Shown piece by piece: positions 1-7,943 of a DNA stretch of 64,000 bases (its first letter is position 1; each line of letters starts with the position of its first letter). Position numbers and translations under genes: made by a program. The notes under the pieces are model-generated. The model made no database searches. It was given only the letters and a program-made list of their open reading frames with translations, and was not told the DNA's origin. Origin of the DNA: Pelobacter propionicus DSM 2379 (GTDB lineage Bacteria; Desulfobacterota; Desulfuromonadia; Geobacterales; Pseudopelobacteraceae); the NCBI RefSeq assembly GCF_000015045.1, contig NC_008609.1, forward strand, positions 2,179,501 through 2,243,500, written 5' to 3'.

Positions 1-1176
1 GACAAGCTTGACAAAAAGATCCCGGATGTGTTCCTGGGACTGAAGGAGTACGACGTCTCTGAAATCCATCGCCAGAGAATCAGGGAGGCTGTGCCAGACC
101 TGCCCCCGGACGACCAGAACCGGCTTTTCACCCTGCTACGGGAATACTCCGACGAGACGCCTTCCGCCTCCCCGGCGACAGACTCCCCTGCCCCGCCCCT
201 GGCGGTGATCGTCTTCAGCAACGACCCCTTCATTACCCACATTGTCTCCACCGTGTGCAGACATGAAGGACTATTCGTCTTCTCCACCGACGATGCGACA
301 AACCTGGACCCGATCGTTGACCAGTCCCTTGCCAAGGAACTGGTGCCACTCCTGGTCATTGACGCGCCGCTTGAGGCGGATGGCCCCTTTTCCCCCGGCG
401 AAATCCAGGATCTGCTGCTGCGAAAGCGGGAAAAGTATCCCCACATCGTTATCCTGCAACTGGTCGCGCCCCGCGACTGCGAGTTTCCCCTGCTGGCTCT
501 GCAGGCCGGCGTGCGCAGCGTCCTGGCCAGGCCCGTCAGGGGGAAACAGCACGCGCTTTTCGTGGAAAACAGCGCCAAGTTTCTGAAAACATTCCAGCTT
601 ACGCTGCAAAAAAACTATGTAAGCTCCGACCAAAGGATACTGCGCTGCTTCAAGGATTGCATCTGTGAACTGGACAGCCAGCGCAGCCTGCCGGAAATGG
701 CCTTTGTGGTGCTCACATTCGCCTCCGCCATGTTCGAGCGAACGCTGACGCTGGTCGTGAGAGAAAACCAGCTGATCGCCGAAAAGGGATTCGGGATCAG
801 GGGCGACAAAAGCAGCGGGGCAACGGAAGCCATGCTTTTCAACGTGCCACTGGGAGAGCCGTCGGTATTTCAGGACGTGCTCAAAAGCGGCCGCTACTTC
901 TACGGCCAGTGCAACGACGCGGTCCTGAGTACCCATCTCCATGCGCGGATCGGAACGCCCCACAGCCCCAAGATGATGCTCATGCCCATCAAGGCCCTGG
1001 GACGGGTCATCGCCCTGATCTACGGCGATTTTGGCGACATGGCCGGTTCGCCGCTCCAGATCGACCTTCTGGATATCGCTGCACGCCATGCCGGACTGCT
1101 GCTGGACAACAGCCTGTACCGGAAGAGATATCTCGCCTCGGCCCAGAAGAGCAACCAGAACACCCCGCAGTCATAA
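1..1176 (+). CDS. Signalling protein with degenerate receiver-like and GAF-like domains (5' end missing)
   Basis: The frame is open to the first base of the window, and the first possible start inside it is GTG at 28, so this is probably the 3' part of a longer gene. From residue ~55 a receiver-like alpha/beta segment is visible (VIVFSNDPF, LLVIDAP, then LARPV) without a clean phospho-acceptor Asp pocket. The C-terminal half (~residues 205-370) looks like a GAF-type sensor domain. In Geobacter-type genomes similar proteins carry an N-terminal PATAN/DUF4388 domain, which would lie outside this window; that is inference. The gene ends 12 bases before the PilT-family ATPase gene, so both are probably co-transcribed, which suggests a role in controlling twitching or surface signalling. 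No enzymatic activity is visible. Confidence 0.6.
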   Translation, partial: DKLDKKIPDVFLGLKEYDVSEIHRQRIREAVPDLPPDDQNRLFTLLREYSDETPSASPATDSPAPPLAVIVFSNDPFITHIVSTVCRHEGLFVFSTDDATNLDPIVDQSLAKELVPLLVIDAPLEADGPFSPGEIQDLLLRKREKYPHIVILQLVAPRDCEFPLLALQAGVRSVLARPVRGKQHALFVENSAKFLKTFQLTLQKNYVSSDQRILRCFKDCICELDSQRSLPEMAFVVLTFASAMFERTLTLVVRENQLIAEKGFGIRGDKSSGATEAMLFNVPLGEPSVFQDVLKSGRYFYGQCNDAVLSTHLHARIGTPHSPKMMLMPIKALGRVIALIYGDFGDMAGSPLQIDLLDIAARHAGLLLDNSLYRKRYLASAQKSNQNTPQS

Positions 1177-1188
1177 CAAGGAGAATCC

Positions 1189-2259
1189 ATGGACATCAAC
1201 ATACTGCACCAGATCCTGGAAATCGCCTTTCAGAAACGGGTTTCCGACCTCCATTTCGAGGTCGACAATCCCCCCTTTTTCCGGGGACGCGGGCAACTGA
1301 TCCGCTCCAAGATGCAGAATCTGACCCCCGGGGACACGGAGTTCATAGCAGCACGCGTCCTGGAGCAGAACAATCGCCAGATCAATAGTGATTTCAAGGA
1401 ACTTGACGCGTCATACGCTTTACCCAGCGGAGGGCGCTTCCGTGCCAGCGTCTTCAAGCAGCGCGGACACTTCGGCATCGTCATGCGTGTCATCCCTCCC
1501 CACGTCAGTACCTTCCAGGAGCTGAACCTGCCGCCGGTGCTGGAGGAGATTGCCAAGGCGCCCAACGGCCTGATCCTGGTCACCGGCCCCACCGGTAACG
1601 GCAAATCCACCACCCTGGCAGCCATGATCAGATGCATCAACGAACACAACAACTACAACATCATAACCATAGAAGATCCCATTGAATTCCTCTTCACCTC
1701 CCAGAGGAGTTGCATCATCCAGAGGGAGGTCGGCATCGACACCGCCAGCTTCAACAGCGCCCTGAAGGCGGCTCTGCGCATGGATCCGGATGTAATCATG
1801 GTGGGAGAAATGCGCGACACGGAAACCATCGACGCCTGCATCAAGGCGGCGGAGACCGGCCATCTGGTCCTGACCACCCTGCACACCCAGGGTGCCGTCT
1901 CCACCATAAACCGCATCGTGGGCAACTTCCCGCCCGACACGCAGGAGATCATCCGCCAGCGGTTGGCCGATATCCTCGTGGCCACCATCTCGCTGCGACT
2001 GGTAAAGGACAAAACCGGCGAGAGCATCCTGCCGGTGGTGGAGATCATGCGCGCCACCACGACCATCCAGGCCTGCATCCGCGAGGGGCGGCTGAGCGAA
2101 CTGGAAAAGCATATCGAAAACGGCAGTTCCCAGTACCAGATGCAGTCTTTGGACCAACACCTGCTGCAGCTCTACAAACAGGGGCAGATCACCATCGAGG
2201 ATGCCAAGCGTCTGACCCACTCCATGGACCTGGAACGGAAGCTTATGTTCGATTCATAG
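1189..2259 (+). CDS. pilT: PilT-family type IV pilus retraction ATPase
   Basis: 356 residues, the usual length of PilT/PilU. It shows a Walker A (GPTGNGKST, ~residue 133), an Asp-box region (ITIEDPIEF), a Walker B-like segment (DPDVIMVGEMRD) and a His-box (TTLHTQGA). The C-terminal region QACIREGRL resembles the AIRNLIRE motif of PilT. The protein would form a cytoplasmic hexamer that powers pilus retraction. Organisms of this group carry several pilT paralogues, so which one this is cannot be decided here. An AAGGAG Shine-Dalgarno lies just before the ATG, and the upstream regulator gene is 12 bases away. Confidence 0.9.
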   Translation: MDINILHQILEIAFQKRVSDLHFEVDNPPFFRGRGQLIRSKMQNLTPGDTEFIAARVLEQNNRQINSDFKELDASYALPSGGRFRASVFKQRGHFGIVMRVIPPHVSTFQELNLPPVLEEIAKAPNGLILVTGPTGNGKSTTLAAMIRCINEHNNYNIITIEDPIEFLFTSQRSCIIQREVGIDTASFNSALKAALRMDPDVIMVGEMRDTETIDACIKAAETGHLVLTTLHTQGAVSTINRIVGNFPPDTQEIIRQRLADILVATISLRLVKDKTGESILPVVEIMRATTTIQACIREGRLSELEKHIENGSSQYQMQSLDQHLLQLYKQGQITIEDAKRLTHSMDLERKLMFDS

Positions 2260-2295
2260 GGAAGCAGGGCCTAAACGGGGAAGGAGTTTTATCTG

Positions 2296-3291
2296 CTAGC
2301 CGCGTGCTGCGGGCAGGTACTCGCCGTTGATCACATTGACCGGCGCAGCGGCCAGAAACGAGGCCACGTTGGCGGCTGCCATCCCCACCAGCCTTGTGCG
2401 CGCCGCCAGCGAGGCCCAGGCAAGGTGGGGGGTGATGATGCAGTTGGGGGCCGAGAGCAGCGGGTTGTCGCCACGGGGCGGTTCGTGGGCAAGCACATCC
2501 AGTCCCGCTCCGGCGATGATACCGTCACGCAACGCCCGGTCCAGGTCGGCCTCGTTTATCAGGCCTCCCCTGGACGTATTGATCAGAAGGGAGCTCGGTT
2601 TCATTCTCGCCAGGAGCCCGGCATTGACAAATCCGCTGTTTTCCCTGGTCTGCGGACAGTTGAGGCTGATCACGTCTGCGGTCTCGAAAAGCTCCTCCAG
2701 GGGAACCAAACGCACCGGCAATTGTCCCAGGTGACGCGGAATGCGCTGGGCATGGACGAGGACTCGCATGCCGAACGCGTTGGCGATGCGCGCGACAGCC
2801 TGCCCGGTCGAGCCGTAGCCCACGACCCCCAGGGTCAGGCCATTCAACTCCAGGATGGTTTTCCGGTAGAAACAGAAATCGGGACAGTCCACCCACTCCC
2901 CCCCCCTTACCGCGGCAGCATGGGCGCCAACAGCCGAGGTCAACTCCAGCAGCAGGGCAAATACAGCCTGGGCAACCGTTTCCGTTGCATAGGCCGGAAC
3001 GTTGGAGACCGGAATGCCCCGCCGCCCCGCAGCAACAATGTCGACGTTGTTGTAGCCGGTGGCCAGGACCGATAAATATTCGAGCTTCGGCAATGCCGCC
3101 AGAACAGCGGCGCTCAAAGTGCACTTGCTGGTCAGGATCACGCGCGCCTCCCGGGCACGTTCGACGATCAACTCCGGCGGAGTACGCCCATGGATCACAC
3201 ACTCCCCCAGTGCCTCCAGCGGTTCCCAGCTGGCATCGCCGGGGTTGATGGTATGGCCGTCCAGAATCACGATTCTGCTCTTCTCGCTCAT
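2296..3291 (-). CDS. D-isomer-specific 2-hydroxyacid dehydrogenase (glycerate/hydroxypyruvate reductase-like)
   Basis: 331 residues with the family's two-domain layout. The Rossmann motif GYGSTGQAVA is at ~residue 158, the substrate-binding Arg is in the NTSRGGLINEADL segment, and the family Glu follows in the same C-terminal half (LAHEPP). The catalytic His is in ITPHLAW. It should reduce a 2-keto acid with NAD(P)H in the cytoplasm; hydroxypyruvate is a reasonable substrate guess but the sequence does not fix it. It is a single gene on the minus strand, divergent from the HD-phosphohydrolase operon and with its own promoter upstream. Confidence 0.85.
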   Translation of the reverse strand: MSEKSRIVILDGHTINPGDASWEPLEALGECVIHGRTPPELIVERAREARVILTSKCTLSAAVLAALPKLEYLSVLATGYNNVDIVAAGRRGIPVSNVPAYATETVAQAVFALLLELTSAVGAHAAAVRGGEWVDCPDFCFYRKTILELNGLTLGVVGYGSTGQAVARIANAFGMRVLVHAQRIPRHLGQLPVRLVPLEELFETADVISLNCPQTRENSGFVNAGLLARMKPSSLLINTSRGGLINEADLDRALRDGIIAGAGLDVLAHEPPRGDNPLLSAPNCIITPHLAWASLAARTRLVGMAAANVASFLAAAPVNVINGEYLPAARG

Positions 3292-3327
3292 GGCAGCACG
3301 ATCCTTCCTCCGAAAATATAGTGCCAG

Positions 3328-3355
3328 ATTGTAGGGTTATCTCCCGGAAAGTCAA
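3328..3355 (-). promoter_or_regulatory. Sigma70-type promoter of the 2-hydroxyacid dehydrogenase gene
   Basis: Read on the minus strand: TTGACT, 16-base spacer, TACAAT. A GGAGG lies between it and the ATG at 3291. It sits back to back with the plus-strand promoter at 3401. Confidence 0.6.
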
Positions 3356-3400
3356 GCGTCACGACCAGTTCTCACGCTATTTCCCCCCGGCCGACCACGC

Positions 3401-3429
3401 TTGACACCTCTTCCGTTTAAGGCTATGGT
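3401..3429 (+). promoter_or_regulatory. Sigma70-type promoter of the HD phosphohydrolase/ybeY operon
   Basis: TTGACA at 3401-3406, 17-base spacer, TATGGT at 3424-3429, about 80 bases before the ATG at 3507. No other promoter-like signal was seen before lnt, so this may drive the whole 3.5-9.5 kb run. Confidence 0.65.
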
Positions 3430-3506
3430 TAAAAATCTAATTTCAAACACTTACGCGTGACATGCACCCCCTAACCGAATACATTATGTTTCGCCACTGA
3501 CAGGAT

Positions 3507-5957
3507 ATGCCGTACCAACTCGGTAACAACCAGGAACAACATACGCTGACCTACCTGAGCAAACTGGGGACGAACCTGATCGACTCCATCGTCAGGAGGT
3601 TTTCCAACCCGCTGACGGCTCGGCGCAACCGGTTCATCCTCCTTGTTCTGACCGCACTGTTGCTGGCCCTGATCATCCTGCCCAAACAGCACTTCTTCTC
3701 CTTTGATTTCAGGCCGGGCGACATAGCCACTTCCGATATCCGCGCCCCCCAGGATTACCTGGTCGAGGACCATGTTCTCACCGAACAGCGCCGCAGGGAG
3801 ATCAGCAACAGCGCCCCGATCATCTACAACCTGAGCGACAGGGTCCCCTCCTATCTGACGGAGAAACTGGAGCAGGCCCTGGCGGTCATCCGAGAAAAGC
3901 GCACCTCTCTTCCGCACAGCGACATGGAAACCTGGCGCAGGCTGCTTGCTTCGTCGCTGGACACCGAACTGAGCGCCGCGGAACTGAAGGCACTGATACG
4001 CATTGAGTCGGACAAAAATTTCCTGGCCGATGCCGCCCGCCTGCTCGACGAACTGTACCAGCGCAAGATCGTGCTGGACGGCAGGGTCTTCCAGACAAAC
4101 AGCAGGCGGGGAATCGAGATCCTGGACAACGACGGCCACCTGATCGGCGCTGGCAACCAGTCCATGGAGTACACGGAGATCACCGAAGCGCGCGGCATTG
4201 TTGCCGGCTGGCGTTTCTCCGGCCTGGGCAAACCGGGTGACACCAGACACATCTCGGCGGTTATTTCCCGTATCCTGCTGCCCAACCTCTTCTACAACCG
4301 CGAGGCATCGGAGATCCGCAGCGCCGCTGCCAGAGAGGCGGTCAGCCCGGTTCTCTTCAAGGTCCAGAAGGGTGAGATGATCGTCCGCATCGGGGACCGG
4401 ATCACTGCCGAACAGTCCCAGAAGTTGCGCACCATCTTCCAGGAGAGCCGCAGCGAAAACCGCCTCTTCGCGGCAATCGGAACCTTCGCCACCATCCTGG
4501 TGCTGCTCTATTTTCCCTACCGTTTCGCCTGCAAGAACATCCGCAAGTTCGACCCGACCAACAAGGACATCCTGCTTATCTCGCTTCTGATGACCGGCAG
4601 TTTTCTGTTCTTCAAGACTGCCCTCTTGATTACCCATAACATTGGACCGGTGTTCCCGCACATAGAAACAAACAACTACTACTATCTGTTCCCCTTTGCC
4701 GCCGGGGCAATGATCGTGCGCATCTTCCTCAATTCCGAGGTCGCCCTGGTCTACTGCGCCATCCTGGCGCCGCTTCTGGGGATCATGTTTGAAAACAGCA
4801 TGTTCGTGGTGATCTACGCCCTGCTGGGCAGCATCGTCGGCGCCCACGGCATACGACATTGCACCAGCCGGAGCACCGTCTACGCCGCCGGCCTGAAGGT
4901 ATCGGTGGTCAACCTGGCCCTGGCCCTCTCCTTTCAGACCTTCAGCAACACCCTCTTCAGCATGCAGACCATCTATACGGCAATTTTCGCCGTGCTGAGC
5001 GGCATCATTTGCGCCGGTCTGGTTTCCGGTTTCATTCCGATCATTGAAACGCTCTTCAACTACACAACCGACATCAAGCTGCTGGAACTGGCCAACCTCA
5101 ACTCCCCCCTGCTGCGGGACCTGATGGTGCGGGCTCCGGGAACCTACCATCACAGCGTGGTGGTGGGAAATCTGGTGGAGGCGGCGGCCGAGGCGGTCAA
5201 CGCCAACCCCCTGCTGGCACGGGTGTCAGCCTACTACCATGACGTGGGTAAGGCTTCCAAGCCGCTCTATTTCATAGAAAACCAGGGAAACGAGTATAAC
5301 CGTCACGACAAGCTCTCGCCCAGCATGAGCGCGCTGATCCTGATCTCCCACATCAAGGAGGGAGCGGAACTGGCCCGCGAAAACCGTCTGGGCCAGCCGA
5401 TCATCAATATTATCCGCCAGCACCACGGCACGGCTCTGATAAAATTTTTCTACGACAAGGCCAAAACCCAGGCAGCGGCCAACGGCCAGAACGTGGAGGA
5501 GAAGGACTTCCGCTACCCCGGCCCCAAGCCGCAGACCCGCGAGGCTGGCATCGTCATGCTGGCCGACTGTGTCGAGGCCGCGTCACGGACCCTGGTCAAC
5601 CCGACCCCGGACCGCATCCAGGGCATGGTGCAGAAGCTGATCAACAACATCTTCATCGACGGCCAGCTGGATGAATGCGAACTGACGCTCAAGAACCTGC
5701 ATGAAATTGCCAGGAGCTTCAATCGTATCCTCAATGGAATATTCCATCACCGCATCGATTACCCCGACCCGGTGTACAAGGGGAGCAGCGGCAAAAAAAT
5801 AGGGTTCCCAGCCAGGCAAAAGACCCAGGCCCAGCAGGAGCAGGGAGGCAGCGCACGTGCAGATACTGTTGAGCAACCGCCAGAGGAGGCACCGGATCAG
5901 GAGCGGCCAACTGAAAAAGGTGGCGGCGAGGATCTTAAGCGACTTGGGATGTCCTGA
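3507..5957 (+). CDS. 7TM-HD family membrane phosphohydrolase (PgpH-like, cyclic di-AMP phosphodiesterase family)
   Basis: 816 residues. One transmembrane helix at ~residue 47-65 is followed by a large extracytoplasmic 7TMR-HDED-type region, then seven hydrophobic helices (~320-525), then a cytoplasmic HD domain. The HD motif is visible as HHSVVVGNLVEAA then YYHDVGK, with further His residues in IRQHHGT and Asp in MLADCVEAASR. Family members such as Listeria PgpH hydrolyse cyclic di-AMP. In deltaproteobacteria the gene normally stands beside phoH and ybeY; no phoH is seen here, but ybeY overlaps its 3' end by 101 bases in another frame. The last ~50 residues are hydrophilic and repeat-poor, encoded in the overlap. 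The nucleotide substrate is inferred from the family. Confidence 0.85.
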   Translation: MPYQLGNNQEQHTLTYLSKLGTNLIDSIVRRFSNPLTARRNRFILLVLTALLLALIILPKQHFFSFDFRPGDIATSDIRAPQDYLVEDHVLTEQRRREISNSAPIIYNLSDRVPSYLTEKLEQALAVIREKRTSLPHSDMETWRRLLASSLDTELSAAELKALIRIESDKNFLADAARLLDELYQRKIVLDGRVFQTNSRRGIEILDNDGHLIGAGNQSMEYTEITEARGIVAGWRFSGLGKPGDTRHISAVISRILLPNLFYNREASEIRSAAAREAVSPVLFKVQKGEMIVRIGDRITAEQSQKLRTIFQESRSENRLFAAIGTFATILVLLYFPYRFACKNIRKFDPTNKDILLISLLMTGSFLFFKTALLITHNIGPVFPHIETNNYYYLFPFAAGAMIVRIFLNSEVALVYCAILAPLLGIMFENSMFVVIYALLGSIVGAHGIRHCTSRSTVYAAGLKVSVVNLALALSFQTFSNTLFSMQTIYTAIFAVLSGIICAGLVSGFIPIIETLFNYTTDIKLLELANLNSPLLRDLMVRAPGTYHHSVVVGNLVEAAAEAVNANPLLARVSAYYHDVGKASKPLYFIENQGNEYNRHDKLSPSMSALILISHIKEGAELARENRLGQPIINIIRQHHGTALIKFFYDKAKTQAAANGQNVEEKDFRYPGPKPQTREAGIVMLADCVEAASRTLVNPTPDRIQGMVQKLINNIFIDGQLDECELTLKNLHEIARSFNRILNGIFHHRIDYPDPVYKGSSGKKIGFPARQKTQAQQEQGGSARADTVEQPPEEAPDQERPTEKGGGEDLKRLGMS

Positions 5958-6327
5958 GGGGACGGAGCTGTCGATCTCCATCGTGGGAGACCGGGCTATC
6001 CGCCGCATCAACCGCGACTATCTGAACAGGGATCGTCCCACCAACGTGATCTCATTCTCCCTCCAGGAAGGGGAATGCGGCGCCATACCCTCCCTTGCAC
6101 TGGGCGATGTGGTCATCTCGGCCGACACTGCTCTGCGAGAGGCTGAAGAAGGGGGGATGGAATTCTTCGAGCGTCTCTGTTTCCTGCTGCTGCACGGCAC
6201 CCTGCACCTGTGCGGTTACGACCATGAGCGGAGCGGTGAGGAAGAAGCGGCCAGGATGGAGGCCAGGGAGGTGGAGTTATTCAGCGTCCTGAAGAACGAG
6301 GGGTTGTTAAGCCAGACAGGTTCATAG
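5857..6327 (+). CDS. ybeY: Endoribonuclease YbeY
   Basis: 156 residues. The zinc-binding signature LLLHGTLHLCGYDHE with three His is present at ~residues 108-122, and the N-terminus MQILLSNRQRRH is typical of the family. YbeY is a single-strand endoribonuclease used in 16S rRNA 3'-end maturation and ribosome quality control. The start is GTG at 5857, chosen because GGGAGG lies 8 bases upstream and the N-terminus fits homologues; this gives a long overlap (101 bases) with the HD-protein gene, so translation is likely coupled. Confidence 0.9.
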   Translation: MQILLSNRQRRHRIRSGQLKKVAARILSDLGCPEGTELSISIVGDRAIRRINRDYLNRDRPTNVISFSLQEGECGAIPSLALGDVVISADTALREAEEGGMEFFERLCFLLLHGTLHLCGYDHERSGEEEAARMEAREVELFSVLKNEGLLSQTGS

Positions 6328-7013
6328 ACTCGGCCAACTGCGCCATCGCAGGCATCCTGCATGCCGTGCGGGCTGAAAAGCACATGCGCAACCACTTTGC
6401 CTTTGCGCTGCTAGTGCTGCTGGCCGCCCTGTTTCTGCGGGTGACGCCGGTGGAATTTGCCCTGCTGTCACTGTCGGTCTTGTTCGTGCTTTCCGCCGAA
6501 CTGCTCAACACCGCCGTGGAAGCAGTGGTGGACCTGATATCACCGGAATACCACCCGCTTGCCAAAATCGCCAAGGATACCGCGGCAGGGGCGGTCCTGG
6601 TGGCTTGCATGGGCGCCGCCATTATCGGCTACATGATTCTGTCGCGACACGTGTTTCCCCTCTACGCAAAGGCCCTAGCCATGTACGGTTCATCCGCCGA
6701 TATGGGGACGATGGTATCAGTGCTGATCGTCATCATCGTCGTCATCATGATCAAAAGCCTGACCCACAAGGGGACCGCACTGGAAGGTGGCATACCCAGC
6801 GGCCATGCGGCCGTTGCCTTTTCCATTGCAACCGCTGTGTCGCTCAACACCCAGGACCCGCTCATCTCGCTGCTCTGCGTCACCCTGGCGGCAATGGTCA
6901 GCCATTCACGCCTGCTGATGCGGATCCACACCATGCGCGAAATCACAATCGGCTCCCTGGTCGGTGCCGGCATAACGGCCATTGTGCTGCTTCTTTTCAA
7001 ACAGTTCGCATAG
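6279..7013 (+). CDS. DgkA-PAP2 fusion: undecaprenol/diacylglycerol kinase plus PAP2-type phosphatase domain
   Basis: The first ~125 residues match the DgkA lipid kinase: an amphipathic N-helix (SANCAIAGILHAVRAE), three transmembrane helices, and the signature AELLNTAVEAVVDLI with SPEYHPLAKIAKDTAAGAVL. It continues into a second membrane module with GGIPSGHAAVAFSIA, SHSRLLMRIHT and REITIGSLVGA, which are PAP2-phosphatase motifs 2 and 3 in order. A phosphatase and kinase on one chain suggests undecaprenol/undecaprenyl-phosphate recycling. Start: the conserved N-terminus lies upstream of the first ordinary start codon (GTG 6366). The frame is open from 6240 without ATG/GTG/TTG; ATT at 6279, preceded by AGGGAGG, is the best candidate. 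The true start is uncertain. Confidence 0.75.
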   Translation: MQRPEERGVVKPDRFIDSANCAIAGILHAVRAEKHMRNHFAFALLVLLAALFLRVTPVEFALLSLSVLFVLSAELLNTAVEAVVDLISPEYHPLAKIAKDTAAGAVLVACMGAAIIGYMILSRHVFPLYAKALAMYGSSADMGTMVSVLIVIIVVIMIKSLTHKGTALEGGIPSGHAAVAFSIATAVSLNTQDPLISLLCVTLAAMVSHSRLLMRIHTMREITIGSLVGAGITAIVLLLFKQFA

Positions 7014-7094
7014 ACTGTGATAGGGCACGGCTTCGTCCACGGACTACCACAAATGCAAGGTAATATTTTTCACATCATCGGGAGGAAAGACACG

Positions 7095-7943
7095 TTGGAA
7101 GAGGGGAGCACCATAACATCCGGAATTTTCAAGCTGTTCGAACGCTTCGTCCACGGACGGAAGAAAATGACCGCCTATGAGATCCAGGACCTCATCAAGG
7201 CAAGCGAGGACGAGGGTGTGGTCAACGAGGAGGAGAGCGAGATGATTCGCTCCATATTCTCGCTCCGCTCAACCGTGGTGCGCGAGGTCATGGTACCGCG
7301 CATCGACATGGCCTGCATTTCCGTGGATGCGACCGTCCGGGAAATTCTGGAGACCATCCTGGCCTGCGGCCATTCGCGCATACCGGTCTTTGAAAACAGC
7401 GTCGACAACGTCATCGGACTACTCTATGCCAAGGACATGCTCAAATACTGGGGACTGTCCGAGGATCTGATCAGGGTCCGCTCCATCATGCGGCCCCCCT
7501 ACTTTATCCCCGAAACCAAGAATCTGGAGCAACTGCTCCAGGAGTTCAAGAATAAGCACGTTCACCTGGCCATCGTCATCGACGAATACGGCGGCACATC
7601 GGGCCTGATCACCATCGAGGACCTGCTGGAGCAGATCGTAGGCGACATCCAGGACGAGCACGACCGGGAAGAGGCGCTCTTCACGACTAATGACGACGGA
7701 TCGCTCACCGCCGATGCCCGTCTGCCCATCGAGGAACTGGAGCAACTCTTTGACATGGAGATCGAACATGACAAGTTCGATACGGTTGGCGGCCTGATCT
7801 TCCACCTGACCGGAAAGATCTCCGCACCCGGCGATACCGTCGAAAATGAACAGCTTGTCATCGCCGTCCTTGACTCCGATGAACGCAAGATCAAGCGGGT
7901 CTGCATAACCCGCAAGAACAACATGGAAACGGACAACGAGTGA
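7095..7943 (+). CDS. CorC/HlyC-type CBS-domain protein
   Basis: 282 residues from the TTG at 7095. A tandem CBS pair (~55-180: VMVPRIDMACISVDAT and IMRPPYFIPETKNLEQLL) is followed by a CorC_HlyC domain (GGLIFHLTGKISAPGDTV). The family is linked to magnesium/cobalt efflux in enterobacteria, and neighbours ybeY and lnt match the E. coli ybeZ-ybeY-corC-lnt order. TTG 7095 is preferred because GGAGGA lies 8 bases before it; an in-frame GTG at 7017 has no Shine-Dalgarno. A 15-base direct repeat (7030-7044 and 7144-7158) encodes FVHG in both places, in frame, if the longer start were used. Confidence 0.85.
   Translation: MEEGSTITSGIFKLFERFVHGRKKMTAYEIQDLIKASEDEGVVNEEESEMIRSIFSLRSTVVREVMVPRIDMACISVDATVREILETILACGHSRIPVFENSVDNVIGLLYAKDMLKYWGLSEDLIRVRSIMRPPYFIPETKNLEQLLQEFKNKHVHLAIVIDEYGGTSGLITIEDLLEQIVGDIQDEHDREEALFTTNDDGSLTADARLPIEELEQLFDMEIEHDKFDTVGGLIFHLTGKISAPGDTVENEQLVIAVLDSDERKIKRVCITRKNNMETDNE

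Noticed and set aside
3471-5153. Long open frame on the minus strand opposite the HD phosphohydrolase gene
   Set aside because: The plus-strand protein has clear domains and motifs; the antisense frame has low-complexity His/Gln/Asp-rich translation typical of GC-rich shadows.
7030-7158. 15-base direct repeat around the corC start as an insertion footprint
   Set aside because: Only one short repeat pair, no inverted ends; probably chance or an old local duplication.
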